This document shows positions 44,477-52,078 of a stretch of 64,000 bases of DNA, one piece after another. The notes beneath the pieces were generated by a model. That model was not told the origin of the DNA. It did no database searches and saw only the letters and a program-made list of their open reading frames with translations. Every line of letters begins with the position of its first letter. Position 1 is the stretch's first letter. Source of the DNA: Streptomyces sp. DH41 (GTDB lineage: Bacteria; Actinomycetota; Actinomycetes; Streptomycetales; Streptomycetaceae). The stretch lies in contig NZ_JARVKY010000003.1 of the NCBI RefSeq assembly GCF_029813785.1, positions 62,001 to 126,000 on the forward strand, given 5' to 3'. The position numbers were made by a program, and so were the translations under genes.

Positions 44477-45225
44477 TCGGCCTCGTGCTGGCGGCCGGCG
44501 CCGGACGCCGTCTGCGCCCCTACACCGACACCCTGCCCAAGGCACTGGTCCCGGTCGGCCCCGAGGGAGCGGAGGACAGCATCACGGTGCTGGACCTGAC
44601 GCTGGCCAACTTCGCCGAGGTCGGCCTGACCGAGGTCGGGATCATCGTCGGCTACCGCAAGGAAGCCGTGTACGACCGCAAGGAGGAGCTGGAGCGGAAG
44701 TACGGCGTCAAGCTCACCCTCATCGACAACGACAAGGCCGAGGAGTGGAACAACGCCTACTCCCTGTGGTGCGGCCGTGACGCCCTCAAGGACGGCGTGA
44801 TCCTCGCCAACGGCGACACCGTGCACCCGGTCTCCGTCGAGAAGACCCTGCTCGCCGCCCGCGGCGACGGCAAGAAGATCATCCTCGCGCTCGACACGGT
44901 GAAGAGCCTCGCCGAGGAGGAGATGAAGGTCGTCGTCGACCCCGACAAGGGCGTCCAGCGCATCACCAAGCTGATGGACCCGGCCGAGGCGACCGGCGAG
45001 TACATCGGTGTCACCCTCATCGAGGGCGAGGCCGCCGTGGAGCTGGCCGACGCCCTGAAGACCACCTTCGAGCGCGACCCGCAGCTGTACTACGAGGACG
45101 GCTACCAGGAGCTGGTCAACCGCGGCTTCAGGATCGACGTGGCGCCGATCGGCGACGTCAAGTGGGTCGAGATCGACAACCACGACGACCTCGCCAAGGG
45201 CCGGGAGATCGCGTGCCTGTACTGA
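44473..45225 (+). CDS. nucleotidyltransferase (CTP-type, phospho-alcohol cytidylyltransferase-like)
   Basis: A 250-residue NTP_transferase. The Rossmann-like start GLVLAAGAGRRLRPYTDTLPKALVPV carries the nucleotide-binding GxGxRxxPxT and the PK motif. The EEWNNAYSLWCGRD segment and GDTVHPVSVEKT lie over the active site, and the C-terminal DVKWVEIDNHDDLAKG is typical of LicC- and inositol-phosphate cytidylyltransferase-like proteins. It probably activates a phosphoalcohol as a CDP-derivative for the two CDP-alcohol transferases. Which alcohol (glycerol, inositol, choline, other) cannot be read from sequence. It overlaps the next gene by 13 bp. Confidence 0.9.
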   Translation: MIGLVLAAGAGRRLRPYTDTLPKALVPVGPEGAEDSITVLDLTLANFAEVGLTEVGIIVGYRKEAVYDRKEELERKYGVKLTLIDNDKAEEWNNAYSLWCGRDALKDGVILANGDTVHPVSVEKTLLAARGDGKKIILALDTVKSLAEEEMKVVVDPDKGVQRITKLMDPAEATGEYIGVTLIEGEAAVELADALKTTFERDPQLYYEDGYQELVNRGFRIDVAPIGDVKWVEIDNHDDLAKGREIACLY

Positions 45226-46274
45226 CGAGGCTCATCCCGTCGCCGGTCGTCGTGGACATCCGCGCGGGTGCCCTCGACGACCTGGGATGTGTGCTCGCGG
45301 ACGAGCGCATCTCCCACTCGGGCAAGCTCGCCGTCGCCGTCAGCGGCGGCTCGGGCGCCCGGCTGCGTGAGCGCGTCGCCCCGTCGCTGCCCGGCGCCGA
45401 CTGGTTCGAGGTCGGCGGCGGCACCCTGGACGACGCGATCAAGCTGGCCGGTGCCATGAAGGGCGGCCACTACGACGCGGTCGTCGGCCTCGGCGGCGGC
45501 AAGATCATCGACTGTGCCAAGTTCGCCGCGGCGCGCATCGGCCTGCCGTTGGTCGCCGTACCCACGAACCTCGCGCACGACGGGCTGTGCTCGCCGGTCG
45601 CCACCCTGGACAACGACGCGGGCCGCGGCTCGTACGGCGTCCCGAACCCGATCGCCGTCGTCATCGACCTGGACGTCATCCGCGAGGCACCGGTGCGCTT
45701 CGTGCGCGCGGGCATCGGCGACGCCGTCTCCAACGTCTCCGCGATCGCGGACTGGGAGCTGGCCAACCGGGTCAAGGGCGAGCGGATCGACGGCCTGGCC
45801 GCCGCGATGGCCCGCCAGGCCGGCGAGGCCGTGCTCCGGCACCCGGGCGGCGTCGGCGACAACGACTTCCTCCAGGTGCTTGCCGAGGGCCTGGTCCTGA
45901 CCGGCATCGCCATGTCGGTCTCCGGAGACTCGCGGCCCGCCTCCGGCGCCTGCCACGAGATCAACCACGCCTTCGACCTGCTCTTCCCCGCCCGCGCGGC
46001 CGCCCACGGCGAGCAGTGCGGCCTGGGCGCGGCCTTCGCGATGTATCTGCGCGGCGCCCACGAGGAATCCGCCCACATGGCCGCGGTACTGCGCCGGCAC
46101 GGTCTGCCGGTGCTGCCGGAGGAGATCGGCTTCACCCCGGACGAGTTCGTCCGGGCCGTGGAGTTCGCGCCGCAGACCCGGCCCGGCCGCTACACGATCC
46201 TCGAACACCTCGACCTCGAAACCGACCAGATCAAGGACATGTACGCCGACTATGTCAAGGCCATCGGTAGCTGA
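45213..46274 (+). CDS. iron-containing alcohol dehydrogenase, glycerol-1-phosphate dehydrogenase-like
   Basis: A 353-residue dehydrogenase of the AraM/EgsA branch. The NAD-binding segment is GLGGGKIIDCAKFAA, and the metal ligands are plausible in NLAHDGLCSP (Asp), HEINHAFDLLFP (His) and AHGEQCGLG (His). AraM-type enzymes reduce dihydroxyacetone phosphate to sn-glycerol-1-phosphate; if so, it would supply the phospho-alcohol for the cytidylyltransferase upstream. Whether it makes G1P or another polyol phosphate is inference. A GTG start at 45213 overlaps the nucleotidyltransferase by 13 bp. The next gene overlaps by 23 bp. Confidence 0.87.
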   Translation: MPVLTRLIPSPVVVDIRAGALDDLGCVLADERISHSGKLAVAVSGGSGARLRERVAPSLPGADWFEVGGGTLDDAIKLAGAMKGGHYDAVVGLGGGKIIDCAKFAAARIGLPLVAVPTNLAHDGLCSPVATLDNDAGRGSYGVPNPIAVVIDLDVIREAPVRFVRAGIGDAVSNVSAIADWELANRVKGERIDGLAAAMARQAGEAVLRHPGGVGDNDFLQVLAEGLVLTGIAMSVSGDSRPASGACHEINHAFDLLFPARAAAHGEQCGLGAAFAMYLRGAHEESAHMAAVLRRHGLPVLPEEIGFTPDEFVRAVEFAPQTRPGRYTILEHLDLETDQIKDMYADYVKAIGS

Positions 46275-47031
46275 ACTACGTCCGGTCGTCCATCCCGCGG
46301 GGGTCAAGGACCGGCGCAGCGGTGAGCACTGGGCGGGACGCCTCTACATGCGCGAGGTCTCGCTGCGGATCGACCGCTATCTGGTGAACACCAGGATCAC
46401 GCCCAACCAGCTCACGTACCTGATGACCGTCTGCGGCGTGCTCGCGGCCCCGGCCCTGCTGGTGCCGGGGATCACGGGCGCCGTGCTCGGCGTGGTGGCG
46501 GTCCAGCTGTACCTGCTGCTGGACTGCGTCGACGGCGAGGTCGCCCGCTGGAAGAAGCAGTACTCGCTCGGCGGCGTCTACCTCGACCGGGTCGGCGCCT
46601 ACCTGACCGACGCGGCGGTCCTGGTCGGCCTCGGGCTGCGCGCCGCCGACGTCTGGGGCACCGGGCGGATCGACTGGCTGTGGGCCTTCCTCGGCACCCT
46701 GGCCGCCCTCGGCGCCATCCTGATCAAGGCCGAGACCGACCTGGTGGGCGTCGCCCGGCACCAGACCGGGAAGGAGCCGGTCAAGGAGTCCGCGTCCGAG
46801 CCGCGGTCCTCCGGCATGGCGCTGGCCCGCCGGGCCGCCGGGGCGCTCAAGTTCCACCGGCTGATCCTCGGCATCGAGGCGTCCCTGCTGATCCTCGTCC
46901 TCGCGATCGTCGACGCGAGCCGGGGAGACCTGTTCTTCACCCGTCTCGGCACCGCCGTACTCGCGGGCATCGCGCTTGTGCAGACCCTGCTCCACCTGGT
47001 GTCCATCCTCGCCTCCAGCAGGCTCAAGTGA
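46252..47031 (+). CDS. CDP-alcohol phosphatidyltransferase-like protein lacking the fourth motif Asp
   Basis: A 259-residue membrane protein with about six transmembrane helices. The family motif starts at D91: D91-x2-D94-G95-x2-A98-R99, G108, D112, and then A116 where the usual fourth aspartate, the proposed catalytic base, should be. D120 lies one helical turn on. The gene at 42623 has the complete motif, so the change is specific to this copy. It may be inactive, use D120, or have a structural or export-linked role. It overlaps the dehydrogenase gene by 23 bp and the GT2 gene by 4 bp, so it is clearly part of the operon. Confidence 0.88.
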   Translation: MSRPSVAELRPVVHPAGVKDRRSGEHWAGRLYMREVSLRIDRYLVNTRITPNQLTYLMTVCGVLAAPALLVPGITGAVLGVVAVQLYLLLDCVDGEVARWKKQYSLGGVYLDRVGAYLTDAAVLVGLGLRAADVWGTGRIDWLWAFLGTLAALGAILIKAETDLVGVARHQTGKEPVKESASEPRSSGMALARRAAGALKFHRLILGIEASLLILVLAIVDASRGDLFFTRLGTAVLAGIALVQTLLHLVSILASSRLK

Positions 47032-47912
47032 GTGGCGCCATGAAGGTCGGCGCCGTCGTCATCACGATGGGCAACCGCCCCGAGGAACTGCGCGCCCTGC
47101 TCGACTCGGTGGCCAAGCAGGACGGCGACCCGGTCGAGGTGGTCGTGGTCGGCAACGGCTCGCCCGTCCCGGAGGTGCCCGACGGCGTGCGCACCGTCGA
47201 GCTGCCCGAGAACCTGGGCATCCCCGGCGGCCGCAACGTCGGCATCGAGGCCTTCGGCCCGGGCGGGCGGGACGTCGACATCCTGCTCTTCCTCGACGAC
47301 GACGGCCTGCTCGCCCGCACCGACACCGCCGAGCTGTGCCGCGAGGCCTTCGCGGCCGACGACGAGCTGGGCATCATCAGCTTCCGCATCGCCGACCCGG
47401 ACACCGGCGAGACCCAGCGCCGGCACGTCCCGCGCCTGCGCGCCTCGGACCCGATGCGCTCCTCCCGCGTGACCACCTTCCTCGGCGGCGCCAACGCCGT
47501 GCGCACCCGCGTCCTCACGCAGGTCGGCGGCCTGCCGGACGCGTTCTTCTACGCCCACGAGGAGACCGACCTGGCCTGGCGGGCCCTGGACGCGGGCTGG
47601 ATGATCGACTACCGGTCGGACATGGTGCTGAACCACCCCACGACCGCGCCCTCGCGGCACGCGGTCTACCACCGCATGGTCGCGCGCAACCGGGTCTGGC
47701 TGGCTCGCCGCAACCTCCCCGTACTCCTCGTCCCGGTCTACCTCGGGGTGTGGATGCTGCTCACACTGCTGCGCCGCCCCTCCCGGTCGGCCCTGAAGGC
47801 CTGGTTCGGCGGCTTCCGCGAGGGCTGGGCCACCCCCTGCGGACCTCGCCGGCCCATGAGGTGGCGTACGGTGTGGCGGCTGACCCGGCTGGGCCGGCCT
47901 CCCGTGATCTGA
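47028..47912 (+). CDS. glycosyltransferase family 2 protein
   Basis: A 294-residue GT2 enzyme with the GT-A fold. VVVVGNGSPVPEVP and the metal-binding FLDDDGL (DxD motif) are visible, with NLGIPGGRNVGIE after them, and HEETDLAWRALDAGW carrying the ED-type catalytic base region. It transfers a sugar from an NDP-donor to a polymer or lipid acceptor. The basic C-terminus (RRPMRWRTVWRLTRLGR) suggests membrane contact. Starts GTG 47028 (GTGA overlap) or ATG 47040; the first is used. A 96-bp gap separates it from the ABC exporter genes. Confidence 0.9.
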   Translation: MSGAMKVGAVVITMGNRPEELRALLDSVAKQDGDPVEVVVVGNGSPVPEVPDGVRTVELPENLGIPGGRNVGIEAFGPGGRDVDILLFLDDDGLLARTDTAELCREAFAADDELGIISFRIADPDTGETQRRHVPRLRASDPMRSSRVTTFLGGANAVRTRVLTQVGGLPDAFFYAHEETDLAWRALDAGWMIDYRSDMVLNHPTTAPSRHAVYHRMVARNRVWLARRNLPVLLVPVYLGVWMLLTLLRRPSRSALKAWFGGFREGWATPCGPRRPMRWRTVWRLTRLGRPPVI

Positions 47913-48008
47913 CAAGCTCGTATCCGAGAGCGTCCCGGCCCGACCCGGGTCAACAGGTCCATGCCAGGTCCGCGCGGCCGAGCATTCCGAAGACGAAAGT
48001 TTCCACCA

Positions 48009-48938
48009 GTGAGTGAGACAACGCACGACGGCACGGTCGCCATGACCAAGCCCGTGTCGCCCGACGAGGGCCTCACACCGGCCCGGCTCGCCGCCAAGCA
48101 CGGGCTGTCCGTGAGCGGTGCCCGGCCGTCCCTCATGGAGTACGTCCGTCAGCTCTGGGGACGGCGGCACTTCATCCTCGCCTTCTCCCAGGCGAAGCTG
48201 ACCGCCCAGTACAGCCAGGCCAAGCTCGGTCAGCTGTGGCAGGTGGCCACGCCGCTGCTGAACGCGCTCGTCTACTTCCTGATCTTCGGCCTGATCCTCA
48301 ACGCCGGCCGCGGCATGGACAAGGACGTCTACATCCCGTTCCTGGTGACGGGCGTGTTCGTCTTCACCTTCACCCAGTCCTCGGCGATGGCGGGCGTGCG
48401 CGCCATCGCCGGCAACCTCGGCCTGGTGCGGGCGCTGCACTTCCCGCGCGCCTCGCTCCCGATCTCGTTCGCCCTGCAGCAGCTCCAGCAGCTGCTGGCC
48501 TCGATGATCGTGCTGTTCGCGGTGGTGATCGGCTTCGGCAGCTACCCCTCGCTGTCCTGGCTGCTGGTCGTTCCGGCGCTCGTCCTGCAGTTCCTCTTCA
48601 ACATGGGACTGGCGCTGATCGTGGCCCGGATGGGGGCGAAGACCCCGGACCTGGCCCAGCTGATGCCGTTCATCATGCGGACCTGGATGTACGCGTCGGG
48701 CGTCATGTTCTCCATCCCGATCATGCTGGAGGACAAGCCGGCCTGGCTCGCCGACGTGCTCCAGTGGAACCCGGCCGCCGTCTTCATGGACCTGATCCGC
48801 TTCGCGCTGATCGACGGGTACGGCTCCGAGAACCTGCCGCCGCACGTGTGGGCGGTCGCGCTCGGCTGGTCCGTGCTCCTCGCGGTGGGCGGCTTCGTGT
48901 ACTTCTGGAAGGCGGAGGAGAGGTACGGCCGTGGCTGA
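48009..48938 (+). CDS. ABC-2 type permease, TagG/polysaccharide-export-like
   Basis: A 309-residue protein with an approximately 45-residue cytosolic N-terminus and six transmembrane helices (for example ALVYFLIFGLILNAG and FVFTFTQSSAMAGVRAIAG). Amphipathic segments near the ends match the ABC-2 permeases that export teichoic acid-like polymers or O-antigens. With the ATPase downstream (8-bp overlap) it forms a complete exporter. The substrate is presumably the product of the preceding five genes. The GTG at 48009 has only a weak ribosome-binding site. GTG/ATG alternatives lie downstream. Confidence 0.9.
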   Translation: MSETTHDGTVAMTKPVSPDEGLTPARLAAKHGLSVSGARPSLMEYVRQLWGRRHFILAFSQAKLTAQYSQAKLGQLWQVATPLLNALVYFLIFGLILNAGRGMDKDVYIPFLVTGVFVFTFTQSSAMAGVRAIAGNLGLVRALHFPRASLPISFALQQLQQLLASMIVLFAVVIGFGSYPSLSWLLVVPALVLQFLFNMGLALIVARMGAKTPDLAQLMPFIMRTWMYASGVMFSIPIMLEDKPAWLADVLQWNPAAVFMDLIRFALIDGYGSENLPPHVWAVALGWSVLLAVGGFVYFWKAEERYGRG

Positions 48939-49710
48939 GCAGCAGCAGGGCGAGCGGGTGCCGACGGTCATCGCGGACGAACTGCACATCGTCTACCGCG
49001 TCAACGGCGCCAAGACCGGCAAGGGGAGCGCGACCGCGGCCCTGAGCCGGATGATCAAAAAGGGTGAGCAGCGGGGCGTGCGCAAGGTGCACGCCGTGCG
49101 GGGCGTCTCCTTCACCGCCTACCGGGGCGAGGCCATCGGCCTGATCGGATCCAACGGGTCCGGCAAGTCGACCCTGCTGCGGGCCATCGCGGGCCTGCTG
49201 CCCGCCGAGCGGGGCAAGGTCTACACCGACGGCCAGCCCTCCCTGCTCGGGGTGAACGCGGCCCTGATGAACGACCTGACCGGCGAGCGGAACATCATCC
49301 TCGGCGGACTGGCCATGGGCATGACCCGCGAGCAGATCAAGGAGCGCTACCAGGACATCGTCGACTTCTCCGGCATCAACGAGAAGGGCGACTTCATCAC
49401 CCTGCCGATGCGCACCTACTCCTCAGGCATGGCCGCCCGCCTGCGCTTCTCCATCGCAGCCGCCAAGGACCACGACGTCCTGATGATCGACGAGGCGCTG
49501 GCCACCGGCGACCGCAAGTTCCAGACGCGCTCCGAGCAGCGCATCCGGGAACTGCGCAAGGAGGCCGGCACCGTCTTCCTGGTCAGCCACAACAACAAGT
49601 CCATCCGCGACACCTGCAACCGCGTCCTGTGGCTGGAGCGCGGCGAGCTGCGCATGGACGGCCCGACCGACGAGGTGCTCAAGGAGTACGAGAAGTTCAC
49701 GGGCAAGTAG
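48931..49710 (+). CDS. ABC transporter ATP-binding protein, TagH-like
   Basis: A 259-residue ATPase. Walker A is IGSNGSGKST (about 74-83), Walker B is DVLMIDEALATGD and the signature is the YSSGMAARL-type of polysaccharide exporters, not the usual LSGGQ. There is no C-terminal carbohydrate-binding domain as in some O-antigen exporters, so substrate choice is probably made by the permease. A GTG at 48931 overlaps the permease by 8 bp. It ends the cluster; a hairpin (49728-49748) follows 18 bp after the stop. Confidence 0.92.
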   Translation: MAEQQQGERVPTVIADELHIVYRVNGAKTGKGSATAALSRMIKKGEQRGVRKVHAVRGVSFTAYRGEAIGLIGSNGSGKSTLLRAIAGLLPAERGKVYTDGQPSLLGVNAALMNDLTGERNIILGGLAMGMTREQIKERYQDIVDFSGINEKGDFITLPMRTYSSGMAARLRFSIAAAKDHDVLMIDEALATGDRKFQTRSEQRIRELRKEAGTVFLVSHNNKSIRDTCNRVLWLERGELRMDGPTDEVLKEYEKFTGK

Positions 49711-50008
49711 CCCGACACGCCGGAGCCGCGCCGGAACTGTTCCGGCGCTGCCCCGCGTCTGCGAAAGAAACGGTCAACTCCCGGAGTTTTTGGGAATCTT
49801 GAAGCCGATCGATGTGTTGTCGTGATGCGCGGAGGACCCCGGCGAACCTCCGTGAGTTGTACAACGTAAGCTGTACCGGTCCCGAAACGCGGCACATGGG
49901 GCGATAATCCCCGACACCCACGGGCGGGCCTGCCGCACGGGCGGTCAGGCGGCGTGTCCGAAATAGTGTGTATTGTGTCCGCAGTGTAGAACGGGAGATA
50001 TGACGGCA
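49711..50008. other. gap between the export operon and the hopanoid operon
   Basis: About 300 bp without a clear gene. It holds the hairpin at 49728-49748 and a shorter AACTCC/GGAGTT palindrome followed by TTTT near 49776-49791. It also contains AT-rich segments near 49902 and 49970-49990 that could include the hopanoid promoter (TATTGT, TAGAAC). No sigma-factor assignment is secure. Confidence 0.45.
49728..49748 (+). terminator. hairpin after the TagGH-like genes
   Basis: A perfect 10-bp palindrome GCGCCGGAAC-T-GTTCCGGCGC, 21 bp. As RNA it folds to an 8-bp stem. It probably ends the export operon transcript. It lies 18 bp behind the stop at 49710. Confidence 0.55.
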
Positions 50009-50074
50009 ATGGCTACGGAAACTCCCCACCTCCGCGAAGCGTGCGCCGTCCCCGCCCAGGGCAGCCCGCGATGA
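50009..50074 (+). CDS. possible 21-residue leader ORF coupled to hpnC
   Basis: ATG at 50009 opens MATETPHLREACAVPAQGSPR and stops with TGA overlapping the hpnC ATG (ATGA). An in-frame ATG at 50000 would add three residues. A GGGAG lies at 49993-49997. The overlap is the same arrangement used throughout the operon. The peptide itself is unremarkable, so coding status is uncertain. Confidence 0.4.
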   Translation: MATETPHLREACAVPAQGSPR

Positions 50075-50973
50075 CGGTGAGCGGTGCGGCGCACGCCGTC
50101 GACCCGGAGCGCGCCACCCTCGCCAAGGCCGCGGACGAGAACTTCCCCGTCGCCCCCTTCTTCCTCCCCCGCGCCTGGCGCACCGACCTCATGGCCGTGT
50201 ACGGCTTCGCCCGCCTCGTCGACGACATCGGCGACGGCGATCTGGCCCCCGGCGGTGCCGACGCCCGCCTCCTCGGCGTCCCCGCCGACCGGGCCGACGA
50301 CCGGCTGCTGATGCTGGACGCCTTCGAGGAAGACCTGCGCAGGGTCTTCGACGGCACCCCCGGCCACCCGCTGCTGCGCCGCCTCCAGCCGACCGTGCGC
50401 CGCCGCTCGCTCACCCCCGGCCCCTTCCTCGGCCTGATCGCCGCCAACCGACAGGACCAGCTGGTCGCGCGGTACGAGACCTACGACGACCTCCTCGCCT
50501 ACTGCGAGCTGTCCGCCAACCCGGTCGGCCGGCTCGTCCTCGCCGTCACCGGCACCTCGACGCCCGAGCGGATCCGCCGCTCCGACGCCATCTGCACCGC
50601 GCTGCAGATCGTCGAGCACCTCCAGGACGTCGCCGAGGACCTGAGCCGGGACCGTATCTACCTGCCCGCCGAGGACATGAAACGCTTCCACGTCCAGGAG
50701 ACGGACCTCTCCGCGCCCACCGCGAGTGCCTCGGTGCGCGCCCTGATCGCCTACGAGGCCGGGCGCGCCCGCGACCTGATGAGTGAGGGCGCACCCCTGG
50801 TGGGTAGCGTTCACGGCAGGCTGCGTCTGCTGCTCGCGGGGTTCGTGGCGGGCGGCAGGGCGGCCGTCCGGGCGATCGCCGCCGCCGACCACGACGTACT
50901 TCCCGGCCCGCCCAAGCCCAGCAAGGCCCAGTTGCTGCGCGAGGTGGGCGTGACCCTGCGAGGAGAGGGGTGA
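50071..50973 (+). CDS. hpnC: hydroxysqualene synthase HpnC
   Basis: A 300-residue squalene/phytoene synthase-like protein. In actinobacteria and proteobacteria, HpnD makes presqualene diphosphate, HpnC converts it to hydroxysqualene and HpnE reduces that to squalene. The first acidic motif (DDIGDGD) and the second (EHLQDVAEDLSRDRIYLP) are present. The N-terminal ENFPVAPFFLPRAWRTDLMAVYGFARLVDD is typical of HpnC, distinct from HpnD. The start ATG 50071 is within the upstream mini-ORF stop. The stop overlaps the hpnD start (GTGA). Confidence 0.93.
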   Translation: MTVSGAAHAVDPERATLAKAADENFPVAPFFLPRAWRTDLMAVYGFARLVDDIGDGDLAPGGADARLLGVPADRADDRLLMLDAFEEDLRRVFDGTPGHPLLRRLQPTVRRRSLTPGPFLGLIAANRQDQLVARYETYDDLLAYCELSANPVGRLVLAVTGTSTPERIRRSDAICTALQIVEHLQDVAEDLSRDRIYLPAEDMKRFHVQETDLSAPTASASVRALIAYEAGRARDLMSEGAPLVGSVHGRLRLLLAGFVAGGRAAVRAIAAADHDVLPGPPKPSKAQLLREVGVTLRGEG

Positions 50974-51920
50974 TCGGGACCGTGGAGTCGTCAGAACACG
51001 CGTCGGCACCGGTACTCGCCGCCTACAGCTACTGCGAGGCCGTCACCGGACAGCAGGCCCGCAACTTCGCCTACGGCATCCGGCTCCTGCCGACGCCCAA
51101 GCGCCGGGCGATGTCGGCGCTGTACGCGTTCTCGCGCCGGGTCGACGACATCGGCGACGGGGTGCTGCCCGACGACGTCAAGGTCACCAGGCTCGAGGAG
51201 ACCCGGGCGGTGCTCGCCCGCATCCACGAGGGCGCGGTCGACGAGGACGACACCGACCCGGTCGCCGTCGCCCTCGCCCACGCCTCCCGTGCCTTCCCGA
51301 TCCCGCTCGGCGGCCTCGACGAGCTGATCGACGGCGTCCAGATGGACCTGCGCGGCGAGACCTACGAGACCTGGGACGACCTGAAGGTCTACTGCCGCTG
51401 CGTGGCGGGCGCCATCGGACGCCTCTCGCTCGGCGTGTTCGGTACGGAGCCGGGGGCGCGCGGCGCCGAGCGCGCGCCCGAGTACGCCGACACGCTCGGT
51501 CTCGCACTCCAGCTCACCAACATCCTGCGCGACGTCCGGGAGGACGCCGAGGGCGGGCGGACCTACCTGCCCGCCGACGACCTCGCCAAGTTCGGCTGCT
51601 CGGCCGGGTTCAGCGGGCCGACGCCACCCGAGGGCTCCGACTTCGCGGGCCTCGTGCACTTCGAAGTGCGCAGGGCCCGCGCCCTTTTCGCCGAGGGCTA
51701 CCGGCTGCTGCCCCTGCTCGACCGGCGCAGCGGCGCCTGCGTGGCCGCCATGGCCGGCATCTACCGCCGTCTCCTGGACCGTATCGAGCGCGACCCCGAG
51801 GCCGTGCTGCGCGGCCGGGTCTCGCTCCCCGGACGCGAGAAGGCGTACGTCGCCGTGCGCGGACTGTCCGGGCTCGACGCCCGGCACGTCACCCGGCGGG
51901 CCGTCAGGAGGCGCGGCTGA
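50970..51920 (+). CDS. hpnD: presqualene diphosphate synthase HpnD
   Basis: A 316-residue prenyltransferase that condenses two farnesyl diphosphates to presqualene diphosphate. Both acidic motifs are intact: FSRRVDDIGDGVLPDDVK (DDIGD) and LQLTNILRDVREDAEGGRTYLP (DVREDAE). GRLSLGVFG is conserved. The GTG start overlaps hpnC by 4 bp and the stop overlaps the DUF6380 ATG by one base (TGATG). Function follows from the family and operon, with no biochemical evidence here. Confidence 0.95.
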   Translation: MIGTVESSEHASAPVLAAYSYCEAVTGQQARNFAYGIRLLPTPKRRAMSALYAFSRRVDDIGDGVLPDDVKVTRLEETRAVLARIHEGAVDEDDTDPVAVALAHASRAFPIPLGGLDELIDGVQMDLRGETYETWDDLKVYCRCVAGAIGRLSLGVFGTEPGARGAERAPEYADTLGLALQLTNILRDVREDAEGGRTYLPADDLAKFGCSAGFSGPTPPEGSDFAGLVHFEVRRARALFAEGYRLLPLLDRRSGACVAAMAGIYRRLLDRIERDPEAVLRGRVSLPGREKAYVAVRGLSGLDARHVTRRAVRRRG

Positions 51921-52078
51921 TGGACACACCCGGCACACTCGACACTCCGGCACCAGGCGAAGCCTGGGGCCACGAACGGCGGGCAACCCTCCGGTGGCGG
52001 TCGGCGTCCCTGACTGAGACGGTCGGCCGTACGCCGTTCAAGCACCGCGGCGACCGGACAGGGAAAGGCGCACCATGA
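51920..52078 (+). CDS. DUF6380 family miniprotein
   Basis: A 52-residue gene between hpnD and hpnE that is easily missed. The C-terminal half (ASLTETVGRTPFKHRGDRTGKGAP) matches the DUF6380 pattern recalled from Streptomyces. It has a charged, proline-rich N-terminus and no transmembrane helix. Its ATG overlaps the hpnD stop by one base and its stop overlaps the hpnE ATG by 4 bp, so it sits in perfect translational register. Function is unknown; a role in coupling or enzyme assembly is conceivable. Confidence 0.75.
   Translation: MDTPGTLDTPAPGEAWGHERRATLRWRSASLTETVGRTPFKHRGDRTGKGAP

Noticed and set aside
49804..49809. GCCGAT as the -10 of a WhiG-dependent promoter for the hopanoid operon
   Set aside because: The required TAAA-like -35 is absent at 15 bp (AGTT is there), so the match is chance.
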